A stretch of 64,000 bases of DNA from Tachypleus tridentatus. Lineage: Eukaryota; Arthropoda; Merostomata; Xiphosura; Limulidae. A model generated the notes under the pieces. That model searched no databases. It was not told the DNA's origin and worked only from the letters and a program-made list of their open reading frames with translations. Below are positions 1 to 15,200 of the stretch, one piece after another. The stretch lies in contig NC_134833.1 of NCBI RefSeq assembly GCF_004210375.1, positions 22,065,396 to 22,129,395 of the forward strand, written 5' to 3'. Both the position numbers and the translations under genes were made by a program. Position 1 is the first letter of the stretch; every line of letters starts with the position of its first letter.

Positions 1-138
1 ACAATCAGAATGAATTAGCATGTGACAGATATGACCAATATCTGAGTAATCACTCCATAAATTAATGGCTTGAATCTAGAAATAAAAATACAAGTTAAAA
101 GTTATAACAATTTTGACATCTTAGCCTTTTTAACTAAC

Positions 139-231
139 CTCTTTTTTGAAGGCATCTCTGAGTAAACCTGTAGCCTCAGTATAACAGTGAATGAACGTAA
201 ACAGAACGTTAAAACAACACAAATAATTATT
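139..231 (-). CDS. STARD3: Candidate next STARD3 START-domain exon
   Basis: This is an open 31-codon block between a cag acceptor at 232-234 and a gttagt donor at 133-138, phase 0 on both sides as the preceding exon requires. It ends FIHCYTEATGLLRDAFKKE, which has the look of the START segment between the second strand and helix 2 (F-x-P-C ... L-x-R-D-x-F). The first 11 residues (NNYLCC...) have no counterpart in the family, which argues against this acceptor or this exon. Confidence 0.3.
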
Positions 232-3200
232 CTGGTGCAAAAAGTTGCAAGGTTAAGGTATAACTTGGCTAATACCTAATTCTTCTCAACACAAACGGTT
301 CAAAATCAAGAAATTGAAAAAGTTGGTAAGAAAATAAAGTAAGTAAGGAGAGACCTTCAACACATAATAAATTTCAGGAAATAAAGCCTGAAGAGATATC
401 ACAGAATGCAACTTATGTCCACATGGTGGTATTCAAATATGATGAAGTTCACCCATAAGATAAAAAACAAATGATCTTTAGTACAATAGTTATAGACAAA
501 CATTACTTCTGTAAAAACAAATGATCTTTAGTACAATAGTTATAGACAAACATTACTTCTGTAAAAACAAATGATCTTTAGTACAATAGTTATAGACAAG
601 CATTACTTCTGTAAAAACAAATGATCTTTAGTACAATAGTAAAAAGACAAGCATTACTTCTGTAAAAACAAATGATCTTTAGTACAATAGTTATAGACAA
701 ACATTACTTCTGTAAAAACAAATGATCTTTAGTACAATAGTCATAGACAAGCATTACTTCTGTAAAAACAAATGATCTTTAGTACAATAGTTATAGACAA
801 ACATTACTTCTGTAAAAACAAATGATCTTTAGTACAATAGTTATAGACAAACATTACTTCTATAAAAAAAATGATCTTTAGTACAATAGTTATAGACAAA
901 CATTACTTCTGTAAAACAAATGATCTTTAGTACAATAGTTATAGACAAACATTACTTCTGTAAAACAAATGATCTTTAGTACAATAGTTATAGACAAACA
1001 TTACTTCTGTAAAAAACAAATGATCTTTAGTACAATAGTTATAGACAAACATTACTTCTGTAAAAAACAAATGATCTTTAGTACAATAGTTATAGACAAA
1101 CATTACTTCTGTAAAACAAATGATCTTTAGTACAATAGTTATAGACAAACATTACTTCTGTAAAAACAAATGATCTTTAGTACAATAGTTAGTACAATAG
1201 ACAAGCATTACTTCTGTAAAACAAATGATCTTTAGTACAATAGTTATAGACAAGCATTACTTCTGTAAAAAACAAATGATCTTTAGTACAATAGTTATAG
1301 ACAAGCATTACTTCTGTAAAACAAATGATCTTTAGTACAATAGTTATAGACAAACATTACTTCTGTAAAAAACAAATGATCTTTAGTACAATAGTTATAG
1401 ACAAACATTACTTCTGTAAAAAACAAATGATCTTTAGTACAATAGTTATAGACAAACATTACTTCTGTAAAAACAAATGATCTTTAGTACAATAGTTATA
1501 GACAAACATTACTTCTGTAAAAACAAATGATCTTTAGTACAATAGTTATAGACAAGCATTACTTCTGTAAAACAAATGATCTTTAGTACAATAGTTATAG
1601 ACAAACATTACTTCTGTAAAACAAATGATCTTTAGTACAATAGTTATAGACAAACATTACTTCTGTAAAACAAATGATCTTTAGTACAATAGTTATAGAC
1701 AAACATTACTTCTGTAAAAAAATGATCTTAGTACAATAGTTATAGACAAACATTACTTCTGTAAAACAAATGATCTTTAGTACAATAGTTATAGACAAAC
1801 ATTACTTCTGTAAAACAAATGATCTTTAGTACAATAGTTATAGACAAACATTACTTCTGTAAAAACAAATGATCTTTAGTACAATAGTTATAGACAAACA
1901 TTACTTCTGTAAAAAACAAATGATCTTTAGTACAATAGTTATAGACAAACATTACTTCTGTAAAACAAATGATCTTTAGTACAATAGTTATAGACAAACA
2001 TTACTTCTGTAAAACAAATGATCTTTAGTACAATAGTTATAGACAAACATTACTTCTGTAAAAAACAAATGATCTTTAGTACAATAGTTATAGACAAACA
2101 TTACTCTGTAAAAAACAAATGATCTTTAGTACAATAGTTATAGACAAACATTACTTGTAAAAACAAATGATCTTTAGTACAATAGTTATAGACAAACATT
2201 ACTTCTATAAAAAATAAATGATCTTTAGTACAATAGTTATAGACAAACATTACTTCTGTAAAAACAAATGATCTTTAGTACAATAGTTATAGACAAACAT
2301 TACTTCTGTAAAAAACAAATGATCTTTAGTACAATAGTTATAGACAAACATTACTTCTGTAAAAAACAAATGATCTTTAGTACAATAGTTATAGACAAAC
2401 ATTACTTCTGTAAAAAACAAATGATCTTTAGTACAATAGTTATAGACAAACATTACTTCTGTAAAACAAATGATCTTTAGTACAATAGTTATAGACAAAC
2501 ATTACTTCTGTAAAACAAATGATCTTTAGTACAATAGTTATAGACAAACATTACTTCTGTAAAAACAAATGATCTTTAGTACAATAGTTATAGACAAGCA
2601 TTACTTCTGTAAAAACAAATGATCTTTAGTACAATAGTTATAGACAAGCATTACTTCTGTAAAACAAATGATCTTTAGTACAATAGTTATAGACAAGCAT
2701 TACTTCTGTAAAAACAAATGATCTTTAGTACAATAGTTATAGACAAGCATTACTTCTGTAAAAACAAATGATCTTTAGTACAATAGTTATAGACAAACAT
2801 TACTTCTGTAAAAACAAATGATCTTTAGTACAATAGTTATAGACAAACATTACTTCTGTAAAAACAAATGATCTTTAGTACAATAGTTATAGACAAACAT
2901 TACTTCTGTAAAAACAAATGATCTTTAGTACAATAGTTATAGACAAGCATTACTTTGTAAAAAACAAATGATCTTTAGTACAATAGTTATAGACAAGCAT
3001 TACTTCTGTAAAAACAAATGATCTTTAGTACAATAGTTATAGACAAACATTACTTCTGTAAAACAAATGATCTTTAGTACAATAGTTATAGACAAACATT
3101 ACTTCTGTAAAAAATGATCTTTAGTACAATAGTTATAGACAAACATTACTTCTGTAAAAACAAATGATCTTTAGTACAATAGTTATAGACAAACATTACT

Positions 3201-6200
3201 TCTGTAAAAACAAATGATCTTTAGTACAATAGTTATAGACAAACATTACTTCTGTAAAAACAAATGATCTTTAGTACAATAGTTATAGACAAACATTACT
3301 CTGTAAAAAAACAAATGATCTTTAGTACAATAGTTATAGACAAACATTACTTCTGTAAAAACAAATGATCTTTAGTACAATAGTTATAGACAAACATTAC
3401 TTCTGTAAAAAACAAATGATCTTTAGTACAATAGTTATAGACAAACATTACTTCTGTAAAACAAATGATCTTTAGTACAATAGTTATAGACAAACATTAC
3501 TTCTAAAAAACAAATGATCTTTAGTACAATAGTTATAGACAAACATTACTTCTGTAAAAACAAATGATCTTTAGTACAATAGTTATAGACAAACATTACT
3601 TCTATAAAAATAAATGATCTTTAGTACAATAGTTATAGACAAACATTACTTCTGTAAAAACAAATGATCTTTAGTACAATAGTTATAGACAAACATTACT
3701 TCTGTAAAAACAAATGATCTTTAGTACAATAGTTATAGACAAACATTACTTCTGTCTCATTCAAAGAAACAACTTCCATATTTTACACATGGGTAAAAAA
3801 ACCAAACTAAAACAGCACATCAAAAGTCAAAAATTAGATATAAATTACTAAACTATTGGTCAGTTCATTACACTTCATTTTCACTAATTATGTTGTTTGT
3901 ATTTTAAGGCATAAAATGTTCATTTATTTACAAATGTAAAATCACCAAATAATAATCTAGACACAGATACATCTTTGTATTATTTCTAGGTGAATTTCAT
4001 AGAAGTTAAACTGACAAAAAATAAATTAGCTCACAAAATGAAAACGAAGCTTTGACATAATTTAGGCTAAACATTCAACTGAGAGTTAATTTATACCTCC
4101 CAAATTATTGGATCCCTAGATTTAAATACCTGATATTCCAGTCAAAGACAAATTGTTTTTAGCTAACTACTGCTAAGTGCTATTGAATGTTATAATTTTA
4201 CTTCACTGCTTTTCTCTTCTGATAATTTGATACGTAGCTCTGCTTAATGTCTTATCTTACACGATCACCACAACACTTCACCACAGTCATGATTTTCTAA
4301 TGCCATTTAGAAATATCACAATGTTTCCAGCTGCAGCAGAGAAAAATAAATATACCATTATCCAAGTCAAAAAAAAAAAAAAAAGTAGATAGATTTAAAA
4401 ATCATGCTTTTAATTTTTTGCACATAAAAAGAGAAAGCAAAACTCTGGGTCAATGCCATAAATCATTTAATCTGTGCTTACCACAAACTTGAAAACTTTA
4501 CCATACTTAGAAACTTGTCGGCTCTGGACGACATCTTCATTTACAAATATTTCCGTTTTCCAGCTTCCAGAAGAAATAATCTCCAGAGCCTCTTCTAAGG
4601 CTTCATCAACTTTTATTTTGTACTCAACTCCCTGAAGTAGAAGATAACAGTCTGTTAATGTATGCAAAGTTGAAAATAATAAATTCCAGAGACACAAATA
4701 GAAGATGTGATTTTTATGTGATACATGACAACCCAGTAAAGATCTTACCAATGACGTAATTGTAACTGTAATTACAAATTTTGACTCCGCACATTAATGT
4801 CACTAAGCACTAACTGGTATGTAACAGATTAAACACCACTAAGGAGAGATGACCAAACAAAAAATGAGGAAATGTAAAAAGATGCTCTTCAAAGCCTAAA
4901 TGTGAGATGAAACTGAATAAGATATCAACAAACAAGAATGGGTGTTAAGCCTAAAGTATAGATAAATTTTAAATATTTCTCATGTTTAAAATGTCCCTTA
5001 ATACACTACCACTACACTATGGTAATTTGCTTTGTCTACACACTAGTAGTACACTATGGTAACTTGTTTTGTCTTCACACTACCACTACACTATGGTAAT
5101 TTGCTTTGTCTACACACTAGTAGTACATTATGGTAACTTTCTTTGTCTCTACACTACAGTAACTTGCCTTGTCTGTACACTACTAGTACACTATGGTAAT
5201 TTGCCTTGTCTTTACACTACTAGTACACTATGGTAACTTGTTTTGTCTTCACACTACTAGTACATTATAGTCACCAGGAAGACTAACAGGTAAATAAAAA
5301 CCACTGTTAGTCACCTGAAGTTGGTCTTTCCAGTCCTATTTGACGTCATGGCCATTTTCAGAATGGAAAGTAATAACAGTTTTAAAAGACTTGTAACAAA
5401 ATTTTAATTATAACTCACCAGAATGACTAACAGGTAGTACAAACAGCAGCATTAATCACCTGAAGTTGGCCTTTCCATTCTTGGTTTCAAGTAATTTGAC
5501 AGTACAGCCATTTTCTAATATCAAATCAGACTGGATATACTTTTATTCTTAAAAGGGAATCACATTAAGAAAAAGTCTAATGTTTTAATTAAAAAAATTA
5601 ATGGCCTTTAAAAAACTAAAAACGTTTTTAAGGTAGACAGTGTCACCATCATCAATAACACTGTCTAATGTTATGGACAAACCTTGGGAAAGAACATGTT
5701 TAAAATGGTGCCATCATTATGACTCTCAATGATGGCAAGAAAGTAAAATGTGGCTTATAGTGGCTTGAGTGTTACACAGAAAACACATTGGTGCATCAGT
5801 TCCAAATAAAAGAAAACGATGAGTTAAGAAACTGTAACAAATGAGTAGTCTAGTTAGAACAACTTCCTCTTTCCGATCTTTATGGAAGCAAGATGCCCAA
5901 AGTCCAATAGAGGGTTTTATTCGGAAAAGCTTGTTTTCCCTTCGCTCACTCCAAGTCGACTGCCAACTAGCACGAAGCCGAGCCTTGAGTACAGGACCAC
6001 AGTCCATGTATGAAACAGGCACAGCAGTGACAGTGTCAGTGAGCTTGTTCCTACAAATACCAATGTGGCCTGGTATCAAGAAAAACTGGATAGAAGCAGA
6101 TGTTAAAAAGAAATGGGCCAGTCAGTTTTGAATATCGGTGAAAACAGGGTGTGAACTAACATGAAGTAATTCCAGGGTCAGTAGAGAACTACGTGAGTCA

Positions 6201-9200
6201 GTATAAATAGTGCAATTTGAGTACTGCTTAACTTCTTTGTGATCCAGGGCAATAGAAATAGTGTACAGTTCAGCAGTGAACACAAAAGCTGTTGAGGGTT
6301 TCTGCACACAACCACCGAACCACAACAAACCATGGCAGTGCCATCACAGTCACATGATATTGAACCATCTGTATAAATAGGAATCAAATGATAGTTCAAA
6401 AGATGTTGAGCAAATTACAGACAGTATTTCCAATCTGGAGTGTTAGCTTTTCTCAGATTACTTAAGGACAGGTCAAATTTGGGGACTGTAATAAGCTATT
6501 GTGGGATGGGCTTACCAGTGGATACAGCAATGTTATCCAAGAACAAACCCAATATAACCAACTGCATCTGAATATGAAAGCCAAAAAGAGCAATAGCAGA
6601 TTATCTGTTCTGAAAAAGTATGGCTCACCAAGGAAGAAAAACACAACCACAGGTGGGACGCTTTGATAAGAAATGAAATTTCAAAGCATACAATAAAGAC
6701 AGTTGCAAACGGCAGAGGTGTAAAGAAGGTTCATGAGACTCTGTGTATTAGCTGTGAACTGGGAAGTGCAGAAAGCCTTGGTGCAGAGCCGAAGTACTTG
6801 ATGATGATGGGGGTCTAGCATCTTTATGGCCAAGGTGCTGGCAGAGCCATAGGAAAGTGATGCATAGTCGAGTTTAGATCAAATAACAGCACCATATATC
6901 TTTAGCATAGAACATCGATCTGCTCCCCAAGGGGTGGAAGAGAGGATACAGAGGATGTTCAGTGCTTTTCTACATGTGATCCGTAGCTGCTTGATGTGTG
7001 GTATAAAAATCAGCTTACGGTCAAACATAAGCCCCAAGAACTTTGTCTCAGGGATCACAGTCAGCACAACTTCACTGATATGGCATTCAGGATCAGGACG
7101 AATACCCTGTTGGCAGCAAAAGTGCATGCAAACAGATTTAGAGAGAGAGAAGTTAAAGCCATTTGCTGTGGTGCACTCTAGTAAACGACTGAAGGCTGTC
7201 TGTAGATGCTGCTCAATATACCTCATGTTCAACAACTGACATGAGACGTGAAAGTCATCAACATAGATAGAGCCTGTTTACAACAGTGAAAGGGAGTTGT
7301 TCAGTGATGGCATTAATCTTTATACTGAAAAGCGTGACACTCAAAACACAACCCTGAGGGACTCCAAGTTCCTGTAGAAAAGAATGGGAAAGTGTCAAAC
7401 CCACATGAACTTGGAATCGCCTGACTATTAAAAAATTTTTATAATAAAAACAGGCAAATTGTCATGTGACACTTATGCATTAAGGTCTTGCAAAATTCCA
7501 TACCTCTATGTTGTATCATAAGCCTTTTCAATGTCAAAGAATATTGATACAAGATGTTATCATTTAGAAAAACCTTTCTGGTTGACGTTTCAAGACAAAT
7601 CAGGTGGTCCATGGTGAAGCTGTGTCTTTGAAACCCACACTGGGTGGGTGAGAGGAGGTTGTTTAAATTGAGGAACCAAACAAGATGAGCGTTAACCATC
7701 CTCTCTTAGGTCTTACAGAGACAGCTCATCAAAGCAAAGTTTGAAGGAATCTTGGGATCCTTCCCAGGCTTAGAGAAAAATAAGACAATACCCTGGCACC
7801 AGGCATCAGGAAAAATATTCTCTTGCCACATCCAGTTAAAAACAATCAGAATAATAGCAAGAGAAGAAGGAGATAGATGGCACAGCATTTCATAGTGTAC
7901 ATCATCAGGTCCTACCAATGTACTGCCAGACTCATGAAGAGCCAGTTTGAGTTCCACCAATGTAAAGGGATGATTATAGTCATAGAGATAATCAGCTCGA
8001 AAGGAAAGAGGTGATTGCTCTGCCCTAGTCTTGGTGGCTAAGAAGGTGGAGGAAGAAGCAGAAGTCCTAGATACCTATCAAAAGCTTTCACTTAGAGTAT
8101 AGACAATGCTCCGGGTATCAGCTACCTTGAAAGCAAGATCGAGAGGGCGGCAGAATTATATTACCCACTGAGCTTTTGAATCTTGTCCCATATGACTTTG
8201 GAACTAGCAGTAGAAGATATGCTGGTTGTGATCTTAATCCAAGATTCTTTCTGGCTTTGATGTCTAACTCACCAAGCATGCGCACGGGCATGCTGGAAAG
8301 CGACGTGGTGCAAGAGTGTGGGATACCTACGAAAAGTATCACAGGCCCGTTTTTTAACCTTTCATGCCATGTGGCTGCCTGGATCCACCATGGATGAGGA
8401 TATTGTGGAAAACATGTCAAGGTTTTAGGAATACATTGAGGAGCTGCCTGTATAATAGAGTCAGTTATTGCTGCCACACAGACATCTATTGATGGCTTAC
8501 AGACAATGGCAGGATCAAGTTCTGCAAGAGCAGTGAAAGAGGGCCAGTTTGCATGATCCACTATGGCACGCAGGTCAGGTGACATAGACCACAGCCAGTC
8601 TCTCTCAAAATTATAGGAAAATGATCACCGCCTCGTGGATTATTGTCAATCCTCCACGAAAAGTGGGAAAATAGTGAAGGGGACCAAACTGAGAGATCAA
8701 CAGCAGTAAAGGATTGATTAGGTGCATGAAAATAAATATAAGAACAGCAATGAAAAGAGAAAGGCTGTGATCAGAGAGCATGCGCTCTAAGGAGTGACCC
8801 CTCTCATCAACATCAGCAATTCACCAGAGGGGATGATGTCCATTCGTTAAAGTCCCCCAGGATTAAAATGGGAGATAACAACTGTTGAATGAGTGCATCA
8901 ACAGGTAGAGAGAACAAACAGTGATGGTAGGACCCAAAGTAACACGGATGACAACAGCTTCCAAGGGTGTATCGAGTGGCAAAAACAGGGTTGGCACATG
9001 CTCATTAACCAACAGTGCCACCCCTCCATGTACTTGTCCATCACCCAGCCTGTCATTTCTGTCCAATGAAACCCACTGAAATGTGAGTGTATCAGCAGGT
9101 TTCAGAAATGTTTCCTGCAAGGAAAGACATACAGGATGGTAGGAAGCAATCAGTGCTTTGATGTCATCCAGATTAGAACGTAAACCTTGGTAGTTCTATT

Positions 9201-12200
9201 GTATCAAGGTGGCCATTTTTATTTATGTGTAGGCGAGTTGGGTAAAGAGCCCTTCTGTTCATGACAATGTCTTTTTTCTTTACTGTCTTTATTCTGCGGA
9301 GGTCTATCAACCTCCATGGATCCTGCCCTGAGTCGATTAGGCAGGTCTTTGCTAATGGAAGAGGATTCCAGTGACGGAGGACATGAATGAATGATGTACC
9401 TGAGAAGAAGATGTACCTGAGGAAATGCCCATACCCAGGACCAAAGGAAGTGAATCTTGGGATTTGCTGGAAAGTATGTGTGTTGGGTGTTGAAGTTGAT
9501 CCATCAGCTTTTTTAACTACAGAGGTAAAAAAGACTTTTCATTTGGTTTGAGAATGATTCTTTGGTAGGCACAAAGAGATCCTTCTGCACTCCCACTGTA
9601 GTACTGGAATGAAGTGCAACAGCATATGTCCGAGATGAAGTGGTGGATAGCAACTTTCGAGCCTCAGGATAACTAATGTTATAAATCATTTTCAAACGCT
9701 ACACCTCTTTTTCTTCCAACTATTTTGGGAAAAACAGGCAAGAGCCACTGCAATTTATGGAATGAGGGTCTGTTTCACACTCACAGGCAATGTGGTTCTT
9801 GCCACCACAACGAGTACACGTTAAGGAATCACAACATGAAATCTTCGAGCAACTTAACCACTGACACTGGAAACATCTGAGAGGGTTTGAAATGTATGGC
9901 CATATCCTGCAATTAAGATAACCTGGATTGATGGTGGCAGGTGGACATGGTGATGTAAATGTCAAAATGAGGACATTGGTCAGCATCATAATTCCATCTT
10001 TGCATGTGGAGATATGTCTCACTGCAGAAACTCCTTGGGTGGAGAAACCAGTGAGAATCTCTGACTCTGGGATGTTCTTCAAATTCCTCTCAACAATAAC
10101 ACCTCATGATGAATTCAAAGTCGCATGAAGTGTAACCTTATATCCCCAATCACCTTTGAATGCAAGAGGAGTTCACTGTGTTGATATGGATGTTTCCACC
10201 AATATGTCACCAGAGTGAAGCTTCTTTACTGACTTTGGAGAACTAGCAAGTCCCTCTAGTCCCTTCTGAATGAAAAAGGGAAACATCTGCCCTAATGGTT
10301 TGTTTGAAAGAGAATGTAGTATAAGAAAATGAGGTTCAACAGGTGTTAGAGATGTTCATGATTGCTGCTCAAGACGTGGTTGTTTACCTATGGACTGTTT
10401 TTTTTCATGATTTTATTTAAGTTTTTATTTGGAGGATCCATAATAAAAAATGAGTATTTTGGTGCCCACTGACACCACCCTTCATGGAGCCCTACAAGGG
10501 GATGCACTACAATGCCAAACAAGGACAATGCAGCAATGCCAGGGTTTTGTGAACACTATACCCAAACATTAGCATCATATTTTGTGTCCACAACACCTGT
10601 TAAAAACATCCAACAGTGGTACTCGGTTGACCCTAGCCCAAAGGGACCAGCCAATTGACCCAAGGGGGGGCACAGCCATCTACAGGAATTCAAGACCAAA
10701 GTAGTGTGTTAGGGTTGGACCCCTCAACCACCAGGATCCTCTTCTCCCTTTCACGGGTCACCACGCATGGTAAACACGTGGGTCGATGTTTAGATCCCAG
10801 AGGAGGTAAACTGAAAGAGCAGAACCATTCTTGGGAGGTCCCCTAACCACGTACAGGAATCTACACTGAAAGGTTCACTGTGGTAACTGCTTTGTCTATA
10901 CATTACTACTACACCTAGGTAACCTGCTTTGTCTGTACACTACTAGTACAGTATGGTAACTTGATTTATCTGTACACCACTAATACACTTTGGTAACTTT
11001 CTGTTTTTGACCACCATTAGTATGCTATGGTAACTTTTTTGTCTGTACACTACTAGTATGCTATGGTAACTTATTTTGTAAACTATATGTCACTTTCTTT
11101 GTAAACTATGGTCACTTGCTTTGTCTATACATTACTAGTACACTATGGTAACTTACTTTGTCTATACACTAGTAGTACATTATGGTAACTTTGTCTCTAC
11201 ACTATGGTAACTTTCTTTGTCTGTATACTGCTAGTACACTATGGTAACTTGCTTTGTCTATGCACAAGTAGTACACTATGGTAACTTGCTTTATCTACAC
11301 GAGTAGTACACTATGGATCCTTGCATTGTCTGTACACAATGCATTTAATGTATAAACACGTGCATACATATACGAGGTCTGTTAAAAAAATACGTGGACT
11401 GACGTCATAAAACAGAATGTACTTTATTTAGAAGTTACAGGTCTGGTACCCCTTCAAAGTACTCTCCTCCCCAACGCACACACTTATCCCAACGGTGTTT
11501 CCACTTGTTGAAACAGTCCTGGTACACTTCTTTTGTAATGTCCTCCAGCTCCTTCATCGCATTTACCTTAATCTCGGGAATCGTCTCAAATCTTCTTCCT
11601 TTCAAGGGTCTTTTGAGTTTGGGGAACAAGAAAACATCGCAAGGAGCAAGGTCAGGTGAGTAGGGGGGGGTGGTGGTGGTGGAGAAGAACAGTGATCAAG
11701 TGTTTGGCCAAAAACTCACGAGTTCTGAAGCACAAATTTTGCAGCAACAAGGTGCATCTTCAATTTTTCTGTCAAAATCTCGTAACAAGATCCAACTGAT
11801 ATCCCACACTCTTCAGCAAGCTTCCTGACAGTCAGAAGTCGATTTGCCCACACCAGGGTGTTGATTTTGTCGACGTGTGGGTCGTCAGTTGACGTGAAAG
11901 GACGTCCAGGATGCTCATCATCTTCAATGGACTGTCGACCATCCTTAAAACGTTCATGCCACTTGAAACATGCCGTACGCTTCGTAGCAACATCACCGTA
12001 AACTGTGTTAAGTATAGCAAAAGTTTCAGTCACAGATTTTCCAAGTTTAACACAAAATTTCACAGCAAGTCGTTGCTCCTTCAGGTCATTCATTCTGAAA
12101 TCTGCCAAACGAAAAAATCGCACTTCACTTAAAACCACGTAGCTAATACACAAATGAAGATATCTGCAATTGGGAAATGGCGTCGTAATCAGCTGATCTG

Positions 12201-15200
12201 TGCAAACCTAGCAACACCAAGCGTATTCCCCTGGAACCAACTGGAGCCTCGCAATTCAAACAGTCTGCATATTTTTTGAACAGCCCTCGTATTATACCAT
12301 TTATGTCAATTTAAGCTCCAATTTCACATATTTGTGATGATTTTTTGAAATGTGTTTATCCAAAATCATGTTTACAGCTTTTCTCTTTTGTGATATAAAA
12401 ACTTATATGATGTTATTATAACAAAGAAGTAGGGTTTATTTTATCTTTAAGCTTATTAGTACTGAATACATCTAACTGTGATGTTTGGTCTGACTTCCAA
12501 TAACTATTAAAAGATGCTTCTTTGATTGTGGGAAATTCACTGAAAGACAGCTGATAACTGTTTTATAAAAGTTATTATGCTTGTTTCACTGTAAGCGGTT
12601 CTTTACAATATAATATTACACTGCACAACAATTATTTTGAAAAGTTTTGCTTCCTGAAAAGTTTTACTGATTGTGACAGGTACCTGGTTGATATGCACAA
12701 ATACAGTTTTGGTTTTGCTTCATCATGTAGAAAACAGCAAAAACATATTTAATTGCATTTATGTTTCTAATATGCTATTAAGTTCAACATAATTATAAGT
12801 GTTTTGCTTTTAATTTTGGTTTGTATTCAATGTCCGGTGAATCATGTTGCAGTGTCCAACAGTAGTCAGCAAACACTGACGGATTCCAGTTGCCCTGATA
12901 TCATTTTTTCATTGTAGTAATGTCCTGGTGAATCTGAAGAGTTTGATGAAACAGTACATGATCGGCAAATTTGGATGTAATTTTTCGTGATCAGCAGCCA
13001 AAAATCTATAAGGAACACCCAACAATGTTCAAGAAACAAAAACTTTGTTGTGCAGTGCTACTGGTACAACAGAAATATGTTAAATTTTTCACAGAAGTTA
13101 TTGGAAAATACAAACATGAAAAGAAAAAAGCTTAAAATATATAGATTTATCGAACCATGTTTCATGACTACAGTTAATGGAAAGTGTCAATATCTACCTG
13201 TGGAGGTATCTCTGTACACAAACTAGGTGGACAATTAGACTCGCATTCTTCCATATCATCTTCCACATCTCCCATTGCACTACCTGAATAACAGGTGCAA
13301 AAGACACACTTTCACAAATGATAGAAATTCTTATATTTTGTTTCTTTATAACTTAAACAGTAACAGAAGATAAAATACATAGTAAATAAGACAGTGTGCA
13401 GTTTCTGTATAGGGAAAATAAAGAAATTTATCATTTCTCTTATCACAAAAATGTACTGTTCTCATGATACTGTAGTATGTGATATATATTAAAAGCACAT
13501 TGAGCCTAATATAGCTTTTGAAGCAAAAATTACAAGAAACGTTTCAAATCTAACAGAATCTTAAGTCTGTTATTTAGCAACATGTTTTAAAAGTTCAAAA
13601 AAAGTACAATTCATCCACAAGTAAAAGCATTAGTATTGTGGTCAGATAATCAACTTGTATTACCAAGCCTGAATAGAAGTAATATTTATGCACATTAGGT
13701 TTGATCTTACTAGAAAACTACAGTCCTTTATGTAATCTCTCCACAACATTACTTACTACAAATGGTAACCCACAGTTCCCATTCTGAAAACAAAACAAAA
13801 CAAAAAAAAAAAACACAGCCCAGTTTAGTTGTGGTAAACTATCGTGCGATACGACAGTTTATTTTTCAAAGTTAGGAGTTTATGTTTAAAAGAAAACATA
13901 TGTTTTTACACTGACTGGAAGTTGACAAAGATGTTATTATGGGTTTTTCATATGAGAATATACATCAACTTACAAAACGTTTGTTTTAGAATTTTTGCAA
14001 TGCAACATAAGGGCTATCTGTGCTAATTCAGTAGTGACAGACTAGAGGAAAGGCTAGCAAACATAACACAGTGCCATCTCTTAGGGTACTCTTTTACCAA
14101 CAAATAATAGGATTGACCACCACATTATAAAATCTCCACAGCTGAAAGGTTGAGCAACTAGCAATCACCTTCTACAGGAAATTAAAAAGACAAAGAAAAG
14201 CTCTAGAAAAAGTAAAAATATCACTTGGAAATACACCCAATTAACATGAGCAAACACATCACATTCCTTGGTATCACTTTCGACACAAAACTAACATGGA
14301 AAAAGCATGTTAACAACATACACTCATCAATCAGAAAATGCATTTCACACTTAATGACTAACCAGCAAACACTCAAAATGCTCACCAAAACCCAGTATTC
14401 AAATATACAAGGCTTACATCTGTCCACTAATAGAGTATGGATGTCAAGTCACATATAATATGTCAAATAACACATTTCAGAAAATCCAAGTTCAACAAAA
14501 CAAAATACTAAGATCTGCATTCAGTCTACCATCATACACTCCAGTAAATTATATACATCAAATCAGTAACTTACCAATGCTAAGAAACAGACTAACAGAA
14601 ATGTCACACAAATAGTGTTTAAAAGCAGAACACAGAAACAAACTAACTGCATCACCCTGTAAATTAACCAGTGCACTAACCAAATTTATTTCACCATACA
14701 ACATATTTCAGGAATCACAAATCACACAACACAGTACTTAAAGGGCAAAACTCGCATAAATATTATGTATTTTCTTTTTCAGGTCTCGGGCACAGAACAG
14801 GTAAAACTTTCGCCGCCTGTCCTGTAAAAGTGGGTTTTCTCGGGGTGCTCCCGTTTCCCCCCACAGCAAAAACTTAGGCACTGGATCTTTAGATCCCAAC
14901 CAAGGGAACTTTATTGCCATGCCCTGAATCGGGTCATTTCGCGTTTATGCTCACATTTACTATGCCATCTGCCTTTCGGGACGAGTTCTGGCTGTTTTCT
15001 TTAGTGCTACCTTTGCCTGGTTCATGAATAATATTAATTATGACCAACTTCACTCCTTCACCCAAAAAAAGAGTAAAAAAAAAATAAACAGCTAAATTCA
15101 ATAACCTTTCACGAAAGGGGACCAAGATGAACCACAATGTTCCTGAACATCCAGTTGGAGAGAGAATTCTTACGATTTCTCTCTCTCTAAACTAAACCCC

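Noticed and set aside
939-2498. Open frames of 69-82 codons in the minisatellite on both strands
   Set aside because: They come from 51-bp (17-codon) copies in tandem. They break wherever the A run changes length, and have no start context or homology.
466-3754. CRISPR-like array of direct repeats
   Set aside because: There are no unique spacers; the units are contiguous and the DNA is clearly eukaryotic.
5841-6131. Plus-strand frames inside LINE copy 1 (for example 96 codons at 5841)
   Set aside because: They are antisense shadows of the RNase H and C-terminal parts on the minus strand.
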